From: Zanthoxylum bungeanum
Lineage: Eukaryota; Streptophyta; Magnoliopsida; Sapindales; Rutaceae
NCBI GenBank assembly: GCA_019454045.1
Contig: SKCR01018445.1
Location: 124,001-188,000, forward strand
Direction of reading: 5' to 3'
DNA: 64,000 nucleotides
Made by a program: the position numbers and the translations under genes. The notes beneath the pieces were generated by a model. The model saw nothing but the letters and a program-made list of their open reading frames with translations. It did not search any database and was not told where the DNA came from. This document shows positions 54,379 to 64,000 of the stretch, piece after piece; within the stretch, counting starts at the first letter, position 1, and each line of letters begins with the position of its first letter.

Positions 54379-55332
54379 ATGAAATCTGAAATGGATTCCA
54401 TGTATACCAACCAAGTTTGGACACTGGTTGATGTACCAGAAGGCATTAAGCCTATTGGTTGTAAATGGATCTTCAAAAAGAAGAGAGACATGGTAGGCAA
54501 CATACAAACATACAAAGTTAGGCTTGTAGCTAAAGGGTATCGTCAGCGACATGGTGTCGATTATAATTAAACCTTTTCACCCGTTGCCATGATTAAATCC
54601 ATTCGGATAATGCTTGTTATTGCTGCATATTTCGATTATGAAATATAACAGATGGATGTCAAAATCGCTTTCCTTAAGGGAAACCTTTTGGAGGATGTTT
54701 ATATGCAACAACCTGATGGTTTTGTCGTACCAAGACATGCAAACAAGGTTTACAAGTTAAACCGATCCATTTATGGATTAAAGCAAGCATCGTGTTCTTG
54801 GAACCATCGTTTTGATAAGATCATAAAAGAATATGGTTTCATTCAAAACGAAGATTATTCTTGTGTATATAAGAAGGTTATTGAGAGCACACTGACAGTC
54901 ATTGTCCTATATGTTGATGATGTATTGCTTATTGGCAATGACATTCCCATGCTACAATCGGTGAAAGCTTGGCTTTCAAAAAAATTCTCCATGAAAGTCC
55001 TGGGAGAAGCAGCCTTTATTCTGGGAATAAGGATCTACCGGGATAGATCTAGAAAGCTGCTTGGACTCTCCCAGAGCTCGTACATTGACAAAGTGTTGAA
55101 GAGATTCAACATGGATCAGTCCAAGAGGGGGCTGCTTCCAGTGTCACATGGCGTCTCTCTAGCTAAGGACATATGTCCTAAAACTCAAGATGAGAGAGAT
55201 ACAATGAGTCGGATCCCGTATGCTTCAGCAGTCGGATCGATCATGTACGCCATGATATGTACGCGACCTGATGTCTCATATGCTTTGAGCATGTGCAGTC
55301 GTTATCAGGCCGATCCAGGTGATGGTCACTGA
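54379..55332 (+). pseudogene. copia AD reverse transcriptase
   Basis: The domain opens MKSEMDSMYTNQVWTLVDVPEG, then KWIFKKKRDM and RLVAKGYRQRHGVDYN. It has stops at 54568-54570 and about 54646. It continues QMDVKIAFLKGNLLEDVYMQQPDGF, SIYGLKQASCSWNHRFDKII and the intact active site VLYVDDVLLIGND (about 54905-54945). The tail has IPYASAVGSIMYAMICTRPDVSYALS and a stop at 55330-55332. Compared with copia-1 and copia-3, the position of their shared TAG is a Lys codon here (RSRKLLGLSQSSYID). Confidence 0.85.
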
Positions 55333-55410
55333 ATTACGGTAAAGAACATCATTAAGAATCTTAGACGAACTAAGGATGCCTTCTTAGTCTATGGAGAATG
55401 AGAACTTGAG

Positions 55411-55881
55411 GTGACTGTATACGTCACTGCAAGTTTCCAAACCGATAAAGGCGACTGTAAGTCGCAATCAGGGTACATATTTTATTTGAACAACGGAGCA
55501 GTGAGCTGGAAATCTTCCAAGCAAGAGACTATTTCCGATTCAACAACAGAAGCGGAATATATTGCTACAGCTGAGGCAGCAAAAGAAGCAGTTTGGATCC
55601 GTAAATTCCTAATTGGATTAGGAGTAGTTCCGTTAGTAGCTGAGCCAGTATCTTTGTATTGTGACAATAATGGGGCTATAACACAGGCTAAGGAACCACG
55701 ATCTCATCAACGATCCAAGCATGTACTTCGACGGTTTCATCTGATTCGGGACATCATACATCGTGGCGATGTGAAGATCGAGAAGATCGCATCAGATGAC
55801 AACATTACAGATCCGCTGACGAAAGCTATTTCTCAGAAAAGTTTGAGCGACATATACATGGTTAAGGTGTTAGATACTTGA
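55411..55881 (+). pseudogene. copia AD RNase H, first catalytic Asp replaced
   Basis: The domain has STTEAEYIATAEAAKEAVWIRKF (Glu) and LYCDNNGAITQAKEPRSHQRSKHV (Asp). The expected YTDASFQ motif reads YVTASFQTD, so the first catalytic Asp appears lost. It ends in MVKVLDT at a stop, 28 bases before the LTR. A stop upstream (55399-55401) separates it from the reverse transcriptase tail. Confidence 0.85.
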
Positions 55882-55896
55882 GTGACTGGCTATGAG

Positions 55897-55908
55897 CCAA
55901 TGGGAGAT
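55897..55908 (+). other. Polypurine tract of copia AD
   Basis: The purine-rich CCAATGGGAGAT immediately precedes the LTR start TGTTGG. Confidence 0.65.
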
Positions 55909-57783
55909 TGTTGGAAAATTATGACCAATAGCATCACTATTTGTAAAAGACATAGTGTTTTTGTACATATTAATTATGTGTTAAAGGAAGTTGCTATTTT
56001 ATCATTATGTAATTGGATTACTTGGATTATTAATGATAAAAGTCCATATGGTTAAATCAGATTAATAAGATATGAGACAGTATTAATCCACGAACGGTTT
56101 AATCATTAAATATCCCTAGTCATAGTATTATCGAGAATGGATATCAATAATGCGGAATAGACTAGTATTACATTTGTGCGCGTTGTGGAAGCTTAACGAC
56201 ATAGTTCTCATATATTTAAGTATTGGATAGTTATGCAAGTGTGATAAGAGGTTCTGTTAGCCGTTGGACCGGGAACAGCTTCACTCGGGATAGACCCCTC
56301 GGAGTCCTATTGGTAGTATGACAATGTGTCTATGGGAATCCGAATCAGGGTAGGTGTATGTGATCTTTAACCTGAGACTTGCATCATTATTACTTGCGAC
56401 AATCAGTTTGCTTTGGTTTTGGTCGTGCGGAACTTTAACTGGTTCTGTGTACGCCTCCGCTGGGTTTGCTGATAATCGTAGTGTATTGGATCTGATGTCA
56501 ATACGGGAGTATCACTTCAGTCATATGGAGATGATGGTCACACAAGATACGGTACTAGTACTCTTAAATGCTGCAGCTATCGGGATAATATGACTAGGTT
56601 ATGATTATTCGATTATAGAGACTTGTTAAGCGGGATCCGATATATGTTTCGTACGGGGCAGACACAGAGCCAGCCTAGGCCTAGCATGTGACATCTGATA
56701 CTGGATCATATTACACATTACATAGTATTACTACGCCTGATACAGATTATATATTCTTTGTTGAATATTTCTGGAGAATTGGGTAGGCATGGTGTTTTGC
56801 TAGAAGCCAACCATGTCTTGTAAATCGGTGAGAACGTGGTACGGGGTACGCACGTGTCGGATAGTCTGACAACCGTATTTACTGCCAACATATCCAGGAA
56901 TCTCTTGGGTCGCTTCACAAAGATTCACCAATGACATTTGACTCGAACAAAATTAATCTGGGATTAATTATGAGAGAGAAAATTAACCTGGGATTAATTA
57001 CGGCAATAATTAATCTGGGATTAAATTCGTCTAGAAGAGAGAACGCGATTAATTTGAAATTAATCGATAAAATAAATTTAATAGTTAAATTAGATTTTTC
57101 TATTTAATTTATTTATTTGGGCTAAAATAATATATCAGATATATTAATTGAAATTGGATTTCAATACGGAATTAAAATTAGATTTTTAATTCAATCGAAC
57201 GAATTAATTTTGGAATTAATTCGTAAGCGAATTTCGTAATAATTTTGCTAGGCATTATTATTTAATTAAATTGGATTTAATTATGTCACGACGGAAAATT
57301 CGTTTAATCGGATTAAATGAACCAGGGCCCAAAGCCTAGTTGTGAGCCAACTTGAATTTTGAATTTAAAGTGGTGGGACCCACTTTACTTACATCACTTG
57401 TCACAAAGTTGATGGAAGTGGTTGAGCTCATTTAATGCAAAGTCTTTAACACACAAACTAGACAAGTTTTAGAAACTAATTAATTTTGGAAACAACAACT
57501 ATTCACATCGCTCTCTCTTTTCCCTCCTTGGCCGTGAGCTTCTTTCTTCTTGGAGACAAATTTTGCTTCAAAATTTGTTCAAGCTAGCACTTGGAGAGTT
57601 GAATCAAGTTGATAGGGAAACTCACCCAAGGGTTTGGAACTCATCACAAAGCTTGGAGCTTCTACATCCAAAGGATTTTAGAAAATTCTCAACCGATCAA
57701 TGTAAGTATTTCCGCAACTTACTTGTTAAATTCACACTAGAATCATGTTTAGAGATCCTTGGCATGTCTTAGAGACACTAACA
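55909..57783 (+). repeat. 3' LTR of copia AD (1875 bp)
   Basis: It runs from TGTTGGAAAATTATGACC to GACACTAACA. It matches LTR A (36728-38339) and is a more distant relative of LTRs B, C and E. It is followed by 'caaaattctttt', which is SIRE-like LTR sequence. Confidence 0.9.
56951..57223. repeat. Palindrome array with three-base spacers, LTR D
   Basis: Units correspond to those of LTR A, for example AATTAATC/GATTAATT (56951-56969, TGG), CGATTAATT/AATTAATCG with TGA, AATATAT/ATATATT with CAG, TTGAAAT/ATTTCAA with TGG and CGAATTAATT/AATTAATTCG with TTGG (57200-57223). One unit has a mismatch and one a single-base insertion. Confidence 0.8.
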
Positions 57784-58926
57784 CAAAATTCTTTTAACCT
57801 TCAAATCCTGAATTTTGGCACTGAGACCAGCATACTGGTCCCCTAACCGGCTTTACCAGTGTCTATGATATGTTTGGCATGCTCGCGGAAACATGCATAG
57901 ACCATATCAGTCACATACCGGTCTATCATACCGGTCTAACCTTATTTTGCAAACTCTTAGAAACCAGCACGAACCAATCAGTGAGCTTAATTGTTACATG
58001 CTCTCGAAAACCGACACATATCATGCCGGTCATTATACCGGTCATCCAACCGGAATACCGGCAACCAAACTGGTAAATAAACCGATTTAACATTTATGTT
58101 TTCAAACGACAATATAGTCGTTGTTTTTGCTAGACCGACATACCGGTCTCAGACATGAATATTGGGGCAACTTTCACTTTCACACTAAATAAGCCCCAAA
58201 TTCATTTTTGCCAAGCACTCAAACCTTCATACAATTTCTACTAAGGCAAAAACAGAGAGTTTACTAAACTTTCATCATCATACACTCTCATACATCAAGC
58301 TCACACACTACACCTTCATATTATTTGTAGTGAGCTTAAAACACTCGGGTAAGCAACTCACATCTTGAATCTTTATTATCTTTGTGAGTGCCCAAGTGAT
58401 ATTGTTGTTAATCTTCATATTCAAACACTTAAAGTTGTGAAATCCTTTTGTGAGTGGGTATACTCAAAAATGTGATTTGTATGAGGTTTTTGAGTGAACC
58501 TATTAAGAAAACTCATTGTAAGAGGTTTGGAGTGAACCTAGTTTGTAAAACTATTGGTTGCGGGTGAGCTACAGAAAGCTCGTTGTAAGTTGTGGTCTCA
58601 ACTTAGTGGAAATCTTCAAGCGCGACTTGAAGGAGTGGACGTAGGCATTGTTGGCCGAACCATTATAAATCACCGGTGTTATTTTTCTATCCCTAAACTC
58701 TTTACTTATTGTAAATTTTATTTCATATATGTTTATTGTTTAGAAACTTACTTTTAGGTGATATATTGTAATTGAGAAAATTAACCTAAGCTTAATTGGT
58801 AAAGCTACAAACTTAGTAGCATAAAATCGGCAATAATTTTTAATTCTGCATATTTAGGCTATTACCCAATCCACCCCCCTCTTGGGTAGATAGTGTTGTG
58901 TGTTGTATTACTTGTAGGTAATTTCA
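57784..58926 (+). repeat. 3' LTR (3' part) of the SIRE-like element
   Basis: The last 0.77 kb matches 34060-34830. The first 0.38 kb contains an ACCGGT cluster: 57917-57922, 57930-57935, 58037-58042 and 58142-58147, plus near matches. It ends GGTAATTTCA, after which non-element DNA begins. Confidence 0.8.
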
Positions 58927-59187
58927 GACATATGTTCATTAACCGCCACTCACATGGATGAGGCTTTCTATGGGGACAAAACAAAACGAGAAGAAGCTTG
59001 ATCATTACCTTATATTATAATATATAAATTTTTTGATATGTTTTGGATATCCAGTATTCAATATCTAATATTCTTTATTAGGTATCCAATTTTCAATATC
59101 CAGATTTTTTTTTTTTGTGGATGTTTCAGGATATTTCGGATGTTTTAGATACTATAAAATTTAGATACAAATATCTATAATGTAATT
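58927..59187. other. Unassigned AT-rich DNA
   Basis: No gene or element is recognised. The phrase 'ggatatccagtattcaatatc' and relatives repeat loosely between 59040 and 59110. Confidence 0.5.
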
Positions 59188-60255
59188 TAGGGTGAGACTA
59201 TTTGCACTCTAAAAATTTCTTTGGACACACTTATTTTAAAGAAAATATTTATTATTAAAATACTTATAATGTAATTACTATTAAAGACAACTTATAGTAG
59301 ATAAAAATATATTATTTCTCTAGACACTCATTAGGCACATCCATCCATCTTTCTCCTATCTTCAAACGCTAAAATCTTTTATTTTCTTAATTAACATATT
59401 TTAAGGTAAATTTCGTGCGGCTGTTCGTTGGATTTTAAAGATTATAATAAGGAAAAAAAAAGATATGCAAGTTCTTGTTTTTTATTTTTTGATTGATGGA
59501 AATTGTTTTAAAAAATTAAAAAAATATTGTAAATTTTTTTTCTTTTGGATTTATTGTTTGTTATTTTCGTTTTTCACTTTCTTCCAAACCTAAAACTTAT
59601 TAATTGATGGTTTATTGTTTAGTTGTTGAAGTTATAGTGAAAATTTATTATTTCTAATTTTTTAATCAAAAATGGAATTATAATGGCAAGTAATAAAAGT
59701 AACTCGTATGAGAATTTATTCCGTTTATGTAAAGAAGAATAATAAAAGTAACTAACAATAATAAGTATGCATGTATTCTTGATACAAGAACATCATATCC
59801 CACCTATAGCAAATTATTGGCAAAGATTTCATAATTTTTATGTCAAAAGATAGGAGAGGATATATATTTCTCGTATACAATAGTTCAATAAAATAATTGG
59901 CGATGTAGCTAAAAAAATTTGGTGTTCAAATAACTAAAAAAAAAATTAATAAAATAATTTATAATATAATATAAGAATAATTAGTGTATTTGTTAATAAA
60001 ATAAAAATAAAAATAAAAATAAAATGCTAGCGAAATGAGAGAGATAGAGGAAGAATAACTAAAAGATTTTTTTAGTATACTAAGTATTTTTATGAGTGTG
60101 TAAAGTAAATAAAATTAAATAATTTGAATTATTTAAGTGAGAGTGCTTTTGGTATATTGAAGAGTATACAAAGTAACAATCAAAATTTTAAAATTACCAC
60201 ATGAGTATACTTAAATATTCAAAGAGACTTTTAGAGTGTAGATATCCTCACCCTA
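59188..60255. mobile_element. Non-autonomous DNA transposon (MITE-like, 1068 bp)
   Basis: The ends are inverted repeats: TAGGGTGAG at 59188-59196 and CTCACCCTA at 60247-60255. The match continues inward for about 35 bases with a few differences (both ends share 'cactctaaaa' and 'tctttg' on reading inward). The flanks are TAATT on the left (59183-59187) and TAATT on the right (60256-60260), a matching target duplication. The interior is very AT-rich without a transposase, so it would need an enzyme from another element. The superfamily is uncertain. Confidence 0.75.
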
Positions 60256-60659
60256 TAATTTATTTCGGTTATAATTGAATGTGGAATTCGATTTCATTTA
60301 CAAATATCCTAAATTTTGGATACCTTAATCATTGTCTTCCTATCAAACCGATTATGAAATCTTAGTACTACATTTTTATAATAGCCAAGATACAGGAATT
60401 TATTATAAAAATTGGCAACGGAATCTCTCTCTTTTTCATTTTGTTTTTCTTTTTGGCATTAGTTGAAAAGTGTTTTCTCTTCAATAAAAGAACGTTAATT
60501 ACTTTTAACAAATTTAGTTTAGTTATGTTTGATATTTGAAAACTTTGTTTATTTTAGTTATGTTTGATATTTTAAAACTTTTTTTATTGGTTTGTTACTA
60601 TTTACTATTCTTTTTTGATTTAATTCACAAATAAGTCTGTTCTGTCATCTTAAGTCAGT
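60256..60659. other. Unassigned AT-rich DNA
   Basis: No gene is recognised. An imperfect duplication of 'tttagttatgtttgatatt' (60519-60537 and 60557-60575) is the only structure noticed. Confidence 0.5.
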
Positions 60660-60925
60660 ATTTTAAAATTCGGATCGGTCCATCGAACAGATCTGGCGAG
60701 AGGGTTAAGTGTCAGAGGTTCGACCGGGATTGAACCGAGTCGACCCGAGGTCAATGTTTTAACTATATTTTTATTATTTTTTACGAAAATATAAAAAAGT
60801 CAAAATTAATATTTTAAAACATTTAAAAAAATGAAAAACCCGATTGACCTGTGACCGGTTCGACCGGGTCAAGTTCGGACTGACCGAGTTGCCGACAGAC
60901 GGTTAAGGAGGGTCACTGACACACT
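60660..60925. repeat. Possible short interspersed repeat with GGTTCGACCGGG motifs
   Basis: GGTTCGACCGGG occurs at about 60718 and 60867, with related 'gaaccgagtcgacccgag' and 'gtgaccggttcgaccgggtc' contexts, around an AT-rich centre. Similar CCGGTTCGACC-rich repeats are common in plant genomes. The ends and class could not be fixed. Confidence 0.35.
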
Positions 60926-62016
60926 CACAAAATGGTTCTTTACTCCAAAATATAATAGTATCGAAGTAATAAAATAATCTGGTAAGTCTGGGGTTGATCC
61001 ACATGGAATGGATTTAGTAAAATAAAATAATAATTCAAGTGAAAAAATAAAAAGGCTGAATTATATGAAGTGATTGACAATTTTAAATTAGACTACAATA
61101 ATAAAATAAAATATTTGGGTTAAGAGATTCACTCCTGATATTTCAAATTTAGAAAACTCTTACTTTTTTAATATATAAATTTTCATTATTACTCAGTTAA
61201 TTTATTTCAGGAATTAATTATACATGTGGATGCCGGTTTTCACCCGTGGTCCACAATCGAGAATCTGATTTTCTGGGGGCACTAGCGAACCTGCAAAACG
61301 AGGGTAGGATGAGCGGGGAGTACTGCCCACTGGTGTGGTGGAAGCCGTAGGCTATCCGACGCCCAAGTCAATGATGTAGATGAGAAGCAAATAGGGAGAT
61401 CAGGGCTAGTAGTTACCTCAGTCTCAGTTTGTTAGACGTGAGGGCAAGGTGTGTTGGTATGTCGAAGGTGGTATGCAGTGGAACTGAGTAATCTTTTTCC
61501 CTGCCTGTCTATGCCATGGTTCTTCTTTTTTATAGTCCCCCTGATATGGAGTCTTTCTTCTGCCCATTGGAGTCATTGTAACTGATGACTTTATGGTGGA
61601 TTTTATGTCTTGTAATCGATGGTTTTATGATGGTGTTTAAGTCTGGTAATTGATGGCTTAACGGTCATTAGCCAGTGGTGAAGGGCTTTGGGCCAGATTT
61701 TGATAATGTGCCTTGGACTCCTGGTTTGGTGGTTGGCCCAGAGGTGAAATATCGATTTTACCCCTGGGTCCAATTTTGGCCCATACAGTTTGTCCCCTAC
61801 TCTCTAAGTCTGGGAGCTCTAGGCTTGGAGAGTACCTTTGCGCATGTCGAATGAATCAGAACACTAATTGTTGTTTTTTTGATCCTGGTAGAGGCTCAAA
61901 GTTAATCAATACGATGCTCTTTCATACGGACTGGGGGAGTCCGACTTAAATTGTCTTGCTCTAACTCCTTCATTGGGTGTTCCTGTGTGATTGACACATA
62001 TGGTGTTTCAGGAGAC
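60926..62016. other. Unassigned segment, possibly part of an unrecognised repeat
   Basis: The segment is more GC-rich than its neighbours between 61240 and 61500. It has phrases such as 'gcgaacctgcaaaac' and 'ccgacgcccaagtca', which resemble a widespread but, to me, unclassified plant repeat. The longest open stretch (61713-61949, 78 codons) has no recognised domain and a composition typical of chance frames. No gene is called. Confidence 0.35.
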
Positions 62017-64000
62017 TGTTGGGTTTCTATTAAGTCCCAAGGATCAAATCAAGCAAGAAACACATGTGAATACAACAATGAAATATGGCGGAACCATACT
62101 TACATTGATCGGTTATGCGATGTGAGGAACAACAAAAAACTCCAAGCTTTAAGTCCAAGAAACTCTCGAAAATTGCTCCAATTTGTGCTCCAAAATTCGG
62201 CCATGGATGTCCTCCAAACTCCAAGCTTTCGAATGATGATTCCATGCTCACAAGTTGGTTTCCCTATCACCTTCGCAAGACCCCGAATGTGTGCTAGCAC
62301 TCTGAAAAAATTTTCCGCAAATCTTTCCTTGTTTCTCCTTTTTTCTCGGCAAAACCAGAAAAATGAAGAAGAAAATGGCCCCTTGGGCGTGAGGGAGATA
62401 GAAAGGAGAGAGGTGAGAAAAAAAGTGTTGTGTATTAGTTTATTGATTTCCAAAATCAATTAAACATATACCATTTTTCATTTTCAAAAAAGTCAAAGGC
62501 AAAAAACAATTAATGTCTTCCAACTACCACCATCAATCAATAGTGAAATGTTATCACATCACTCAAAGTGACTAGACATCACATCAATCGATTGACTAGT
62601 GATTTGAAGCTTTATGTGACTTGTGGGCCGTACTTGAATTCGAAATACGAGTGCGCCCGCAAACACTCCCGGACTCGGGTTCGCTAATTCCAAATTAACG
62701 TATTTTTCGTTGCGACGTAATTAAATAATTATGCCTAGCAAAATTACTATTCACGTCGCTAACGAAATAATTCTAAATTAACTCGTTCGCCCGAACTAAA
62801 ATCTAATTTTAATTCCATTTCGAAATCCAATTTCATATAATATATCGAATATATTATTTTATCGATTAATTCCAAATTAACCGTTCTCTCTCTTTAAATA
62901 ATATTTTATCCCAGATAAAATATCTCCGTAATTAATCCCAGATTAATTTTCTCTCTCTTATAATTAATCCCAGATTAATAAAGTGCGAGTCATACGTCAT
63001 CGGTGAATCTTCGGGAAGCGACCCATGAGATCCCCGGATATATTGGCAGTAAATCAGGTCGTCGGACTATCTGAACACGTATGTACCTAGTACTACGTTT
63101 TTACCGATTTACAAGACATGGTTGGGTTCTAGCAAAGCACCATGCCTACCTAATTCTCCAGAAATATTCTTACTGGAATATGTGATCTATATCAGGCGTA
63201 ATATACTTAGTTTTGCGTATTTCGATCCAGTATCGGATGTCACGTGCTAGGCCTGGGGCTGGAATTGTGTCTGCCTAGTACGAAGCACATATCGGATCTC
63301 TGGAAACTAGTCTCTATAATCGGATAATCATGACCTAGTCATATTATCCCGATGACTACAGTACATAAAAGCACCAGTTCCGTATCCTACGTGATCATCA
63401 TCTCCACTATGACTGGAGTGATACTTCCATCTCGACATCACACCCAATACACTACGATTCTCATTATACCTAGAAGAGGCGTACACAGAACCTGTTAAAG
63501 CCCTGGACGACCAAAATCAAAGTATATTGATTGTCGCAAGTATTAGCGGTGCAAGTCTCAGGTTAAGACCAAATACACCTACCCTGATTCGGACTTCCAT
63601 AGACACATAATCATACTACCAATGGAATTCTGAGGGGTCTATCCAGAGCGAAGCTGTTTTCCGTACCATCGGTAAAACACAACCTTCTATTACACTTGCA
63701 TGAGTATCCTATACCCAAATATATGAGAACTATGTCGTTATGCTCCCACAACGCGCATAAGTGTAATACTAGTCTATTCCGCATTATCGATGTCCAATCC
63801 CGATAATACTACGACTAAGGATATTTAATGATTAAACCTTCGTAGATTGATACTGTCTCCTGTCATCTCAATCCAGAACTAATCATATGGACCTTCTATC
63901 ATTTATACATCTTGGTAATCTAATTACAAATGATAAAAGAGTAATTTCCTTTGTCACATAGTTAATTTATACAACAACATCATGATCTGTACAAATAGTG
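62017..64000 (-). repeat. Inverted LTR of the BC family (LTR E), running off the window
   Basis: Its reverse complement matches 40336-42369, ending ...AACA at 62017. Only about the first 24 bases of the LTR are beyond the window edge. It is more diverged from B and C than they are from each other. Confidence 0.85.
62763..62979. repeat. Palindrome array with three-base spacers, LTR E (inverted)
   Basis: Spacers read as CCA, CGA or CTA because the LTR is inverted. Intact examples are ATAATATAT/ATATATTAT (62837-62857), ATATTTTATC/GATAAAATAT (about 62911-62933) and two AATTAATC-type units ending near 62979. Others are weakened by point changes. Confidence 0.75.

Larger units (their letters stand above)
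36728..57783 (+). mobile_element. Copia element 'AD', interrupted by a solo-type LTR and element BC
   Basis: The 5' LTR (36728-38339, first 0.27 kb missing) and 3' LTR (55909-57783) are closely related. The leader runs 38340-40142, is interrupted at 40143, and resumes near 51825, leading into gag at 51944 and pol to 55881. The leader layout matches that of element BC (42370-44700), which supports joining the two halves. Five stops within pol and several in gag show that it is inactive. Confidence 0.75.
34045..58926 (+). mobile_element. SIRE-like Ty1/copia element (outer host of the right nested stack)
   Basis: Matching LTR 3' ends at 34060-34830 and 58160-58926, in the same orientation, bracket a primer-binding site, a gag pseudogene, a short 3' interior and a very large insertion (36728-57783). 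No pol of this element is found, so it was deleted or the element was non-autonomous. The SIRE-like label rests on the Gag pattern and the 'IWVPK' linker and is tentative. Confidence 0.6.

Noticed and set aside
61713..61949. 78-codon frame near the right end
   Set aside because: No known domain, no promoter or splice signals and no second copy to compare. Not called as a gene.
61951..62463. 170-codon frame overlapping LTR E
   Set aside because: It runs antisense into a recognised LTR, and the matching region of LTRs B and C is not open over the same length.

Overview
This window is repeat-rich plant heterochromatin, most likely from a eudicot. I found no cellular gene, no tRNA or rRNA gene and no CRISPR array. 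The evidence for a plant is the set of Ty1/copia, Ty3/gypsy Tat/Athila-type and chromovirus-like LTRs with plant-type primer-binding sites (TGGTATCAGAGC-like and TGGCGCCGTTGCCGGGGA), the plant Gag, integrase and reverse-transcriptase motifs, and plant promoter boxes in the LTRs. The species cannot be named from the sequence alone. Nearly all open frames are broken retrotransposon genes, so the window is a graveyard of nested insertions.

Left stack (1-21568): a Tat-like gypsy element (5' LTR about 171-950, 3' LTR 20515-21568) is interrupted by a copia element (5' LTR fragment 1968-2817, 3' LTR 17775-20180). That copia is interrupted by an Athila/Tat-like non-autonomous element in the unusual order LTR-internal-LTR-internal-LTR (3710-14912). 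The inner element has no pol; each internal unit carries a copy of an acidic Gag-like gene with a zinc knuckle (5997-7145 open, 9045-10336 broken).

Middle (21696-34040): an old copia element (LTR 21696-24210, decayed interior, 3' LTR start 27324-27869) is cut by a chromovirus-like LTR (27870-29767). That is followed by a minus-strand copia (LTR 29768-32259, pol remnants 32273-34040).

Right stack (34045-58926): a SIRE-like copia (LTR ends at 34830 and 58926) contains a second copia ('AD', LTRs 36728-38339 and 55909-57783). AD contains a solo-type LTR (40143-40311 plus 50140-51824), and this contains a third copia ('BC', LTRs 40312-42369 and 48133-50139). The right end holds a 1068-bp non-autonomous DNA transposon with matching target duplications (59188-60255), unassigned DNA, and an inverted LTR of the BC family (62017-64000).

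The most interesting signals are structured repeats, not proteins. (1) The leaders between primer-binding site and gag in the left copia (3028-3375), in AD (39857-40088) and in BC (43921-44324) each carry three or four stem-loops. They present a conserved apical sequence with the core GCCAAAG, while the stems change sequence but keep pairing. (2) The LTRs of the AD/BC group carry a run of about eight consecutive palindromes, each with a mostly TNG three-base spacer. (3) The Athila-like LTR has nine CACGTG G-boxes within 365 bp upstream of its TATA box, and evenly spaced small hairpins downstream. (4) A GCGTCGCGACGC palindrome recurs in two unrelated element families. Identities are judged by eye; no alignment, folding or database search was run.
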